From Candidatus Nealsoniibacteriota bacterium (GTDB lineage: Bacteria; Patescibacteriota; Minisyncoccia; Minisyncoccales; RBG-13-42-11), in assembly GCA_019923655.1 (NCBI GenBank), contig JAHXGL010000005.1, positions 1 through 38,119 of the forward strand: a stretch of DNA of 38,119 nucleotides, in the 5' to 3' direction. The position numbers were made by a program, and so were the translations under genes. The notes under the pieces were generated by a model, which made no database searches, was not told the DNA's origin, and saw only the letters and a program-made list of their open reading frames with translations. Shown piece after piece: positions 9,351-17,260 of this stretch. The stretch's first letter is position 1; each line of letters begins with the position of its first letter.

Positions 9351-10035
9351 GCAGTTTTAGCTTTTTAACCCCATATTTCTGAAAATATTCTTCCACTCTT
9401 TTGGCGATTTCTTCTCCTGGTTTTATTTTTTTGTAAGCCAAGGGTAATAATTCCAAAGCATTTGACATCTGAAAATAAGAAACTCCTTTTTCTTCAGTCA
9501 TAATCTCTTTAACATTTCTCTTGTCGTCTGTTAACTCCATTCTATTGGTTAATATGATAGCCGCAATTATTTGAACTTTAATAGATTTTAAATTATTAAT
9601 TGTTTCAAAAAGAGAACTGCCGGTTGTGGTTATGTCTTCAAGAACAATCAATTTGCCTTTTGGCTGACCAACAAAAAATCTATCTTTTGGCTCTCCGTGA
9701 GTTTTTGGTTTTCCTCTGCCCATTGCTAGAATATGGCTTCTTGGTCCATAATTTGGAGATTTTTTCGCCCATTTATATTGAGTAATAATTCCTAATTTTG
9801 TCGCTCCTTCGGGAACTCCATAAAAGCAATCCGGTTCAAGTTCTAAATCTTTAACAAAAGCAATAATATAATCTGCCAAACACTCCAATAAGAAAGGATC
9901 TTCGGCAACATATCTCCAATTTACATACCAATGGGAAAGCCTGCCTGATTTTAGAGTAATAGGCTCTTTGAAAAAACCAATTACATTATTCTCAATAATA
10001 AATTGATTAAATTCTTGTTGGTTAAATTTAGTCAT
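9346..10035 (-). CDS. pyrE: Orotate phosphoribosyltransferase
   Basis: LKSGRLSHWYVNWR, FYGVPEGATKLGII, LIVLEDITTTGSSLFETI PRTase motif. Confidence 0.88.
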   Translation of the reverse strand: MTKFNQQEFNQFIIENNVIGFFKEPITLKSGRLSHWYVNWRYVAEDPFLLECLADYIIAFVKDLELEPDCFYGVPEGATKLGIITQYKWAKKSPNYGPRSHILAMGRGKPKTHGEPKDRFFVGQPKGKLIVLEDITTTGSSLFETINNLKSIKVQIIAAIILTNRMELTDDKRNVKEIMTEEKGVSYFQMSNALELLPLAYKKIKPGEEIAKRVEEYFQKYGVKKLKLQ

Positions 10036-10595
10036 ATTACTTCAACTTTGTTTCCATTTAGTTTAACGCCGAATAAAGTTTTTGGTTGAAACCCTATTTT
10101 TTCCAATTCTTCTATTCCTTGGTAATCCCTTTTATCAAATATGGCTCCGATATCTGCTATTTCAGCGCCTGCTTTTCTTATGCTTTCTATCATAGCTATA
10201 ATTGTTCCTCCTGTCGAGATTAAGTCGTCAATTATCAATATTTTATCATCTTTTTTTATATTATTAATATGTAGAATCCCTTTTTCATAGCCGCAAGTAT
10301 ATTCAATAGTAATTTCCCTTAATACCCTTTTTCTTCTTTTAGTGGCTATTATTAAAGGAATAGATGTCTTGAGAGAAATAGTGGTTGCGATTGAAATTCC
10401 CATTGCCTCTGGCGTCAATATTTTCGTAGCGCTTTTATAATTTAACTTTTCCAATAATTTGTCGGCGCAATCAGACAGAATGGCCGGTTCTAGGGCCGGT
10501 TCTTGTTCGGTGATTGAATTGATAATGTATCGGTAATCTCGCTTTCTGATAATTCTTGCTTTTCTTAATTGTTCTTTTAGTAAATTCAAGCTCAT
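10032..10595 (-). CDS. Purine (hypoxanthine/guanine-type) phosphoribosyltransferase, archaeal-like
   Basis: TPEAMGISIATTISLKTSIPLIIATKRRK, CGYEKGILHINNIKKDDKILIIDDLISTGGT. 4-nt overlap with pyrE. Confidence 0.72.
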   Translation of the reverse strand: MSLNLLKEQLRKARIIRKRDYRYIINSITEQEPALEPAILSDCADKLLEKLNYKSATKILTPEAMGISIATTISLKTSIPLIIATKRRKRVLREITIEYTCGYEKGILHINNIKKDDKILIIDDLISTGGTIIAMIESIRKAGAEIADIGAIFDKRDYQGIEELEKIGFQPKTLFGVKLNGNKVEVI

Positions 10596-10775
10596 GGCAA
10601 ATAATATTATTTATAATTTATTTTGCGTTTCTATGTTTGTTAATTAAAATATGACGGTTGAGACACCTTTGATTGGGGATAAACTCCGCGAAAAATTTAG
10701 GTGGAATTATACAACTCTGCTCGAACATTTTTTGAACGGAATTGACCACCTCCGCTTTGCTCCGGCGGAACGCTC

Positions 10776-10849
10776 GGGCGTGGCGGAATTCCCCCCACAC
10801 CCCGTTCCCCATCCGTAGCTTTAGCGAAGGAGGGCATTCCGCCACGCCC
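10776..10849. repeat. GC-rich inverted-repeat element: 14-bp arms GGGCGTGGCGGAAT / ATTCCGCCACGCCC flanking a CCATCCGTAGCTTTAGCGAAGGAGG core
   Basis: Arms 10776-10789 and 10836-10849 are exact reverse complements. The region is strongly GC-rich relative to its surroundings. Confidence 0.75.
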
Positions 10850-10935
10850 TCGCTTTGGACGCTTCTTTTTTCGCCGCCGCAATTTTTCGTGCCAGTGAAA
10901 CTGGCGCGCCGCCTTTTGGTTTCAGTTTACTAATT

Positions 10936-12153
10936 TTACTCCTTTGCGGCAAATTCTTTTTTCAATTCAGGAATAACTTTTTGACAATCTCCTTTCAATA
11001 TAAAATCCTCATTTCCAAGGTAAGAAGGTTGGCTCAAATTAACTCCAACAATTTTTCCATTCGAATTATTTTCTTTATACCAACCAAGAAAACCCCTGTC
11101 ATCATAACTTAGCCCAACTGTAATCACCACATCAATATCTTTTAACCATTCTGGTCGGATATTTTCTTTCAACCAAGGACCAGTTAAATGTGTTGCTTTC
11201 ACGCCCGCCCGTTCTTGTAAATGGTCAACATTTTCAGTAAAAATTTGCGATTTCAATTTTTGAGCGAGTGTTCCAAGAGCTTGATGAGCGGGCGTTGCTG
11301 TTTTTTCAAAAGCGGCTTTTGTAAATTCTTCCCATGAATCAATTACGCTTTGCGGATTGGCAACGGCCTTTTTAAGTAAGCCATCTACTTTTTGAGACAT
11401 TTCTATTCCCAAAGTTTCTTGTAATTGATCCATGCTGTGGACACCGCTTGCTATTGAAATACCAGCCCCTGTATAAAATAAAACTTTTTTGTCTTTCAAG
11501 GCCTCAACTAACTGAGCTATTTCCATTTCTTGCGGTTTTGGCAACATTCTTTCTCTAATTTCATTTCTTACCATTTCGGCAACTTTTTTTGGAAAACGAC
11601 TTGAAAGAGCACGAATCGCTTCACGGTCTTGCCTACGAGAAGCTTCAAAAGTTTGTTCAACGATTTGCGAAGTTTCTTCGGGACTTAATTTTGAATGTTT
11701 TGCTAAAATTTCGCTCATGACTTGTTTATTCTCGTCATCAGCGACAAAACTATCAATCATACCACTTTCGAAATCTCTGGATTGAGCAACTCGATATTTT
11801 TTGCTTTGGCTTGGGTCAGGTTCTTCCATTTCCTCTCTTGGCTCTGGGACTTCGCCATGCTTCAAAACATAAACCACTTTTTCAGTTTCGCCCTGCTTTC
11901 TTGTTTCTTTTGTAAATTTTTCTTTTTCTGCTTCGCTTAATTCGTCAGGCAACGAATCAAAATACTCAACCATAAGAAATGGTCTGCCTTCTTTGTGGCC
12001 GAGATAATATCGTCTTGTGTCGGAATAAAAAGAAAAACTCATTTCGCCCTCTTGCTTTTTTTCTTCTTCTGGCGAAACTAATTCTGGCTCTTCTAGTAAA
12101 AGATTTTTTGCTTCCTCTTTTTTCTCTGGATAAAACATTTTTTCGCCTTCCAT
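10936..12153 (-). CDS. Sir2 (sirtuin)-like NAD-dependent protein with about 210-aa novel N-terminal region
   Basis: VLFYTGAGISIASGV, TPAHQALGTLAQKLKSQIFTENVDHLQERAGV, THLTGPW and the C-terminal DVVITVGLSYDDRGFLGW...IVGVNLSQPSYLGNEDFILKGDCQKVIPEL. No CxxC pairs. Confidence 0.8.
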   Translation of the reverse strand: MEGEKMFYPEKKEEAKNLLLEEPELVSPEEEKKQEGEMSFSFYSDTRRYYLGHKEGRPFLMVEYFDSLPDELSEAEKEKFTKETRKQGETEKVVYVLKHGEVPEPREEMEEPDPSQSKKYRVAQSRDFESGMIDSFVADDENKQVMSEILAKHSKLSPEETSQIVEQTFEASRRQDREAIRALSSRFPKKVAEMVRNEIRERMLPKPQEMEIAQLVEALKDKKVLFYTGAGISIASGVHSMDQLQETLGIEMSQKVDGLLKKAVANPQSVIDSWEEFTKAAFEKTATPAHQALGTLAQKLKSQIFTENVDHLQERAGVKATHLTGPWLKENIRPEWLKDIDVVITVGLSYDDRGFLGWYKENNSNGKIVGVNLSQPSYLGNEDFILKGDCQKVIPELKKEFAAKE

Positions 12154-12157
12154 AATT

Positions 12158-12349
12158 TTATTTCAGTAAATCATCAACTTGAACATCTAACGCTTTGGCG
12201 ATTTTCTTAATAGTATCAACTGTTGGGTTCTGTTGCTTGCCTGCCTCAATGTTGATTATTGTATTATTGGAAACATCGGCAAGGCGAGCCAGTTTTTCCT
12301 GCGACAAGCCCAGTGTTTCCGTTCTCTGTCGCGCGAAGCACGACAGAAT
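12158..12349 (-). pseudogene. XRE/Cro-type HTH regulator with missing or non-canonical start
   Basis: RQRTETLGLSQEKLARLADVSNNTIINIEAGKQQNPTVDTIKKIAKALDVQVDDLLK is a clear HTH_3. The only ATG in frame lies inside the tRNA-Leu gene, and a CTGTCG/CGACAG palindrome sits over the N-terminus. Could instead be a functional gene with an ATT/CTG start. Confidence 0.5.
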
Positions 12350-12379
12350 TGGTCGGCAAAATTCCTGAAAGTTTGATTG

Positions 12380-12466
12380 TGGTGCCGCGGGTGGGACTCG
12401 AACCCACATGGGATTTCTCCCAGACGATTTTGAGTCGTCTCTGTAAACCAATTCCAGCACCGCGGC
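12380..12466 (-). tRNA. tRNA-Leu (anticodon CAA), CCA encoded
   Basis: Reverse complement GCCGCGGTGCTGGAATTGG...GACGACTCAAAATCGTC...GTGGGTTCGAGTCCCACCCGCGGCACCA: 7-bp acceptor, CTCAAAA loop, long class II variable arm. Confidence 0.93.
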
Positions 12467-12538
12467 TCATTTTTATTTCTATCAGATTTTTAGCTATTTG
12501 TTAACCACCAAGCTTTTTACGGAAAAGCGCAGGTCGCA

Positions 12539-12558
12539 GATGAAATTTTAGTTTCATC
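12539..12558. repeat. Palindrome GATGAAA-TTTTAG-TTTCATC overlapping the topA stop codon
   Basis: 7-bp perfect arms 12539-12545 / 12552-12558. The topA TGA (tca at 12554-12556) is inside the right arm. Confidence 0.6.
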
Positions 12559-14641
12559 GAGTGTAATCGCATTCTTTACTTGAACATTTGGTTTGTTTTC
12601 TTTTTGTTTCCCTTAAAAGAGAATCGCATTTTGGGCATTTGGTTTTGAATGGTTTGTCCCATAAAGCAAAATCGCATTTTGGCCAAGACGAACAGCCATA
12701 AAAAATTTTTCGTTTTTTAGTTCTTTTCTCAACAATCTTGCCTTTTTGGCATTTCGGGCACTTAATTCCGAGGTCATTTTTTTCCAATGATTCAGTGTGC
12801 CGGCATTTCGGAAACTTGGAACAGGCGTAAAATTGGCCAAACCTGCCCAAACGGATTAAAAGAGGGGATTTGCATTTTGGACAAATTTTGCCAGTCGGTT
12901 TTTCAGTAATATCTTTTTTTGAAACCTCTTGATATTTTTTTTGGAGATTTTCTTCAAACCCTGAATAGAATTCTTTAATAATCGGCGTCCATTTTTCTTC
13001 TCCTTGAGCAATTTTGTCTAATTTGGTTTCCATTTCAGCTGTAAAGCCAATGTCAACAATTTTTGGAAAATGAGCGACTAAAAGATTATTAACCGCAAAA
13101 CCAATTTCAGTTGGCTGAAACCTTTTTTGTTCGTTTTTTTCAATGTAATTTCTCTCTTGAATAGTAGATAAAGTTGGGGCAAAAGTTGATGGCCGGCCAA
13201 TGCCGTTTTCTTCCAGGATTTTAATTAAACTGGCTTCGGTATATCTTGAAGGCGGTTGAGTGAAATGTTGAGAAGGGATTAGTTTTAAGAATTCTAAAAT
13301 TTCATGTTTTTCTAAAGGCGGAAGTTCGGTTTCTTCGTATTTTATGGGATAAATCTTTAAAAATCCATCAAATTTTAAAACAGAGCCATTGGCCTGAAAG
13401 TCATAATTTTTGACTTTTGATTTTTGACTTTTGACTTTAGCTTCGATTTCCACTTTAGTGGAGTCGAAGCTCGCCTGGCTCATTTGGCAAGCGATAAATC
13501 TTTGCCAAATTAACTGGTATAATTTTAATTGCTGATTATCCATTTTTAACATTTCCGGAAGTTTGTTCGGATAAGTTGGTCTAATTGCTTCGTGAGCTTC
13601 CTGGGCTGTTTTAGATTTTGTTTTATATTTTCTCAAATATCCGGCCCAATAATTTTTGCCGTATTTGGCGCAAATAAATTTTTTAGCTCCGAATAAAGAT
13701 TGGTCTGAAAGATTTAAAGAATCCGAGCGATGGTACGAGATGAACCCTCTTTCATAAAGTTGCTGGGCAATTCGCATTGTAAATTTGGCTGGAAACTTAA
13801 ATCTTTTCCAGGATTCCTGCTGTAGGGTGGAAGTGGTAAACGGCGGCAAAGGATTCCTTTTTATCTCTTTTTTCGCGACATTTATCACTTTATATTCCGC
13901 TCCCTCTAAATCTTTGACAATTTCATCTATTTCTTCTTTTGTTTTAATCCCAAACTTAGAAACGTGTTTTCCGTCTTTCTTTATGAGTTTAGCTAAAAAC
14001 TCATTTTTTGCGTCAGTTCCGCATATTTGCTCCGCGTCTGTTCTGCGTGATTGCAGCAAGGCTGCAATCTCCCAGTATTCTTGAGGAATAAATTTTTCAA
14101 TTTCTCTTTCTCTTTCTACAACAAGACGAACCGCTACTGATTGAACACGACCAGCAGAAAGTCCTCGGGATATTTTTTTCCATAAAAAAGGAGATAATTT
14201 ATAACCGACAATTCTGTCTAAAATTCTTCTTGCTTGCTGGGCGTCAACCAGGTTCTTATTAATTTCTCGCGGGTTTTTTATTGCCTCTTCAATCGCTGAT
14301 TTGGTGATTTCGTGAAAAACAATCCTTTGATATGGCTTTTTTTCATCTAAGCCCAGGGCTTTGGTTAAATGCCAGGCAATAGCTTCGCCTTCTCTATCAG
14401 AATCAACCGCTAAAATTATCAATGAAGCCTTTTGGGCCTCCTTTTTTAAAAAATTAACCGTTTTTCTTGCTTTTAGCGGAATAATATATTTTGGCTTAAA
14501 ATCCTGTTCAATATCAATTCCGAGTTCGCTTTTTGGCAAATCTCTAATGTGTCCATAAGAAGACAGAATCTTATAATCTTGGCTTAAAAATCTTTTAAGA
14601 GTAAGTCCTTTGGTTGGCGACTCAACGATGAGTAATCGCAT
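12554..14641 (-). CDS. topA: DNA topoisomerase I with C-terminal zinc ribbons
   Basis: LLIVESPTKGLTLKRFL, DSDREGEAIAWHL, ISRGLSAGRVQSVAVRLVVERE, GFISYHRSDS, and repeated CPKC...C zinc fingers. Confidence 0.93.
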   Translation of the reverse strand: MRLLIVESPTKGLTLKRFLSQDYKILSSYGHIRDLPKSELGIDIEQDFKPKYIIPLKARKTVNFLKKEAQKASLIILAVDSDREGEAIAWHLTKALGLDEKKPYQRIVFHEITKSAIEEAIKNPREINKNLVDAQQARRILDRIVGYKLSPFLWKKISRGLSAGRVQSVAVRLVVEREREIEKFIPQEYWEIAALLQSRRTDAEQICGTDAKNEFLAKLIKKDGKHVSKFGIKTKEEIDEIVKDLEGAEYKVINVAKKEIKRNPLPPFTTSTLQQESWKRFKFPAKFTMRIAQQLYERGFISYHRSDSLNLSDQSLFGAKKFICAKYGKNYWAGYLRKYKTKSKTAQEAHEAIRPTYPNKLPEMLKMDNQQLKLYQLIWQRFIACQMSQASFDSTKVEIEAKVKSQKSKVKNYDFQANGSVLKFDGFLKIYPIKYEETELPPLEKHEILEFLKLIPSQHFTQPPSRYTEASLIKILEENGIGRPSTFAPTLSTIQERNYIEKNEQKRFQPTEIGFAVNNLLVAHFPKIVDIGFTAEMETKLDKIAQGEEKWTPIIKEFYSGFEENLQKKYQEVSKKDITEKPTGKICPKCKSPLLIRLGRFGQFYACSKFPKCRHTESLEKNDLGIKCPKCQKGKIVEKRTKKRKIFYGCSSWPKCDFALWDKPFKTKCPKCDSLLRETKRKQTKCSSKECDYTR
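13412..13439. repeat. Four tandem 7-nt units (gactttt/gattttt/gactttt/gacttta) inside topA
   Basis: Read directly from the sequence; encodes the KVKSQKSKVKN stretch on the minus strand. Confidence 0.75.
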
Positions 14642-15491
14642 AGATGTTTCTTCCCAAGTTTTTTACCTTACTATTTATTTCCATTATCGCAAGACAGCCT
14701 GTTACAGTAGAAGTGGAAAGTTTTGTTCTTTCAATAATTTTATCAATATCTAAGGGTCCTTGTTTAAGAGTTTCTAAAATCAAATTTTCTTCTTTGTTTT
14801 CTCCGGCCAGCCGATCTTTTGAATGAAAAATTAGATCTTTGATATTTAACTCTTTTAGAATATCATTAGCTGATTCAACTAATTTTGCTCCTTGTTTAAT
14901 CAGACAATGACAGCCTTTTGAATTTGAAGAATAGATTGATCCGGGAAGAGCAAAGATTTTTCGGCCCTGTTTTTTTGCCCAGGCAGCGGTAATTAAAGCT
15001 CCTGATTTTTGTTTCGCTTCTATTATTAAAACTCCGATAGATAATCCGGAAATTATTCTATTTCTTGCCGGGAAAGTAATTTTAGAGCCCGGACTCTTGA
15101 CCGGATATTCAGAAATTAAACAGCCGCCAGTTTCAATAATTTTAGCAGCCAATCTTAAATTTGTTCGCGGATAAATGCTTTTGGTATCAAGACCGGTGCC
15201 TAAAACAGCAATTGTTCTCTTGTTTCTTTCTAAAACCGCTTGATGGCAAAAAGTGTCAATTCCCGGCGCTAATCCAGAAACAATTGTAAGGCCGGCTTCT
15301 GCCAGGTCGCCGGCGATCTCCAAAACAGCTTGTTTTCCGTAAAAAGAATTTCTTCTGGTTCCGACAATGGCAAAGCAAGTTTCATCAATCGGCATTTCCC
15401 CTTTTAAGTAGAGAGTATTTGGTCGGTCTTTAATTTGTTTTAAGAGCTTTGGATAATTTTTATCTTTGATAGTTATTGTTGTTATTGGCAT
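14622..15491 (-). CDS. dprA: DNA-processing protein DprA/Smf with C-terminal winged helix
   Basis: FAIVGTRRNSFYGKQ, IVSGLAPGIDTFCHQAVL, TIAVLGTGLD, FPARNRIISGLS, SGALITAAWA. Start chosen at the MPITTITIKDKNYP Met. Confidence 0.9.
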   Translation of the reverse strand: MPITTITIKDKNYPKLLKQIKDRPNTLYLKGEMPIDETCFAIVGTRRNSFYGKQAVLEIAGDLAEAGLTIVSGLAPGIDTFCHQAVLERNKRTIAVLGTGLDTKSIYPRTNLRLAAKIIETGGCLISEYPVKSPGSKITFPARNRIISGLSIGVLIIEAKQKSGALITAAWAKKQGRKIFALPGSIYSSNSKGCHCLIKQGAKLVESANDILKELNIKDLIFHSKDRLAGENKEENLILETLKQGPLDIDKIIERTKLSTSTVTGCLAIMEINSKVKNLGRNIYAITHR

Positions 15492-15623
15492 ACATTTAAG
15501 TTTATCATTGAATTCCAAAATTACCAATATACTCATCTATAGCCAGCCCCTTTTTATTTTATTTAAAAATGTTAAAATGTATCTAGATAATAGATAGTAA
15601 GGAATAAATAGAAAGCAAAAAAT

Positions 15624-16985
15624 ATGCAGAGGATTGTTAATGCAAAAACAGTAAAATATTCCGGGCAAAGAATAATGGTTTGTGGTTGGGTTCAAACAAT
15701 AAGAGCGCATGGAAAAATTCTTTTTATTGATTTACGGGACCAAACAGGGATTTTACAAGCTGTAATAACCCCTAGTATTCCGAATCCCGAAGGAATTCGG
15801 AAACGTAAAAATTCTTGTTATAAATTAGCTCAAAAATTGAAGCCAGAATGGGTTGTTAAATTTGAGGGGATAATAAAACAAAGACCAATAGGAATGCAAA
15901 ATCCCTGCATTGAAACAGGCGGAGTGGAGTTGGCTGTAGAAAACTTGAAAGTTTTATCAAAAGCCAAAATTCTGCCCATTCCTGTTTTTGAAATAGGGAA
16001 AAAAGAACCTACCCTTGAGAAAAGAATGAATTGGCGTTGGCTGGACTTAAGAAAACCAGAAAAACAACTTATTTTCAGAGTTTGGACAGTTATGGAACAG
16101 ACTTTTGGGGAATATTGGATATCGCACGGGTATATTCAGATTCATTCTCCAAAATTGATGAGTGTTCCAAGTGAATCTGGTGCTGAGGTATTCGAAGTAA
16201 AATATTTTGATAGAAAAGCTTATCTATCTCAATCGCCGCAATTTTACAAACAAATGGCCATGGCCGCTGGTTTTGAAAAGGTTTTTGAGATAGGACCGGT
16301 ATTTAGAGCAGAACCGTCTTTTACTTCAAGACATGCCACAGAATTCGCCGGATACGATGTAGAAATTTCTTTCATTGAATCGCATCAAGATGTTATTCAA
16401 GCTGAAGAAGAGGCATTAGTTTATGTTTTAACAAAAATTAAGCAAGAGTTTGGTAAAGATATTGAAAAATTCTATGGCAGAAAAATAGTTATACCTAAAA
16501 TTCCTTTCCCTCAATTGACAATGAAAGAAGCAAAAGAAATTTTATCTAAACTAAAAGTAAAAAATAAAAATAACGGTGATTTAAGTCCAGAGGAAGAAAA
16601 AAAACTTAGTGAATTTGTTCGCAAAAGAGAAGGACACGAATTTGTATTTGTAACCGAATATCCAATAGAGGTTCGCCCTTTCTATCATATGCGTCTGGAA
16701 ACTAATCCAAAACTTACAAAAAGCTTTGATCTTTTGTGGAATGATTTGGAAATCACTACCGGAGCTCAAAGAGAACATCGTTATGAAATTCTAGTAAGAC
16801 AAGCTAAAGAAAAAGGATTAAAACTAGAATCTATTAAATATTACTTAAACTTTTTTAAATACGGGTGTCCACCTCACGGAGGTTTTGGATTAGGACCCGA
16901 AAGAATGTTAATGAAAATATTTAATATAAGAAATATAAGAGAAATAACCTATTTATATCGCGGTGTTAAAAGATTAAGACCATGA
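15624..16985 (+). CDS. aspS: Aspartyl-tRNA synthetase, archaeal-type (no bacterial GAD insertion)
   Basis: VCGWVQTIRAHGKILFIDLRDQTG, FGEYWISHGYIQIHSPKL, FEIGPVFRAEPSFTSRHATEF, EITTGAQREHRYEIL, YGCPPHGGFGLGPERM, LYRGVKRLRP. 453 aa. Confidence 0.82.
   Translation: MQRIVNAKTVKYSGQRIMVCGWVQTIRAHGKILFIDLRDQTGILQAVITPSIPNPEGIRKRKNSCYKLAQKLKPEWVVKFEGIIKQRPIGMQNPCIETGGVELAVENLKVLSKAKILPIPVFEIGKKEPTLEKRMNWRWLDLRKPEKQLIFRVWTVMEQTFGEYWISHGYIQIHSPKLMSVPSESGAEVFEVKYFDRKAYLSQSPQFYKQMAMAAGFEKVFEIGPVFRAEPSFTSRHATEFAGYDVEISFIESHQDVIQAEEEALVYVLTKIKQEFGKDIEKFYGRKIVIPKIPFPQLTMKEAKEILSKLKVKNKNNGDLSPEEEKKLSEFVRKREGHEFVFVTEYPIEVRPFYHMRLETNPKLTKSFDLLWNDLEITTGAQREHRYEILVRQAKEKGLKLESIKYYLNFFKYGCPPHGGFGLGPERMLMKIFNIRNIREITYLYRGVKRLRP
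15778..15802. repeat. Palindrome TTCCGAAT-N9-ATTCGGAA within aspS
   Basis: 8-bp perfect arms at 15778-15785 and 15795-15802. Confidence 0.7.
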
Positions 16986-17082
16986 CTCTTTTTAGGTTCG
17001 GTGCTTTCAGTATGGTTATAAGGATCTACCCGCGAAAGAGATAATTGTGCAAATATTGGATTTACCAAGTATCTAATCTAAT

Positions 17083-17232
17083 ATGTGTAATAACTCTAGA
17101 CAAGTAATACCACAGAAAATAAGAAAAGATGATACCATTAGAGTTATTGCTCCATCGCGTTCATTATCTACATTGAACAAAGAAATTATAAAAACCGCCA
17201 ATAAACGTTTTAAAGAAATGGGCCTCCAATAA
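17083..17232 (+). pseudogene. N-terminal remnant of an S66 family LD-carboxypeptidase / MccF-like protein
   Basis: 49-aa ORF MCNNSRQVIPQKIRKDDTIRVIAPSRSLSTLNKEIIKTANKRFKEMGLQ; KDDTIRVIAPSRS is the S66/MccF N-terminal signature. Stops before any catalytic residues. Confidence 0.65.
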
Positions 17233-17260
17233 AAGAAATAGTTTTTTAAAAAATATTTTA

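Noticed and set aside
3109-10595. Claiming that the organism lacks carbamoyl phosphate synthetase
   Set aside because: carAB could be encoded outside the window; absence cannot be inferred from 38 kb.
10618-11112. Small ORFs in the GC-rich island (10618-10845, 10697-10882, 10742-10933, 10855-11112)
   Set aside because: They overlap each other in multiple frames across palindromic repeat DNA and show no recognisable domain; treated as non-coding repeat sequence.
12264-12504. ORFs spanning the tRNA-Leu region (12259-12504 +, 12264-12470 -, N-terminus of 12158-12460 -)
   Set aside because: Their sequence (for example VGSSPTRGTT, PRVGLEPTWD) is translated tRNA, a known annotation artefact.
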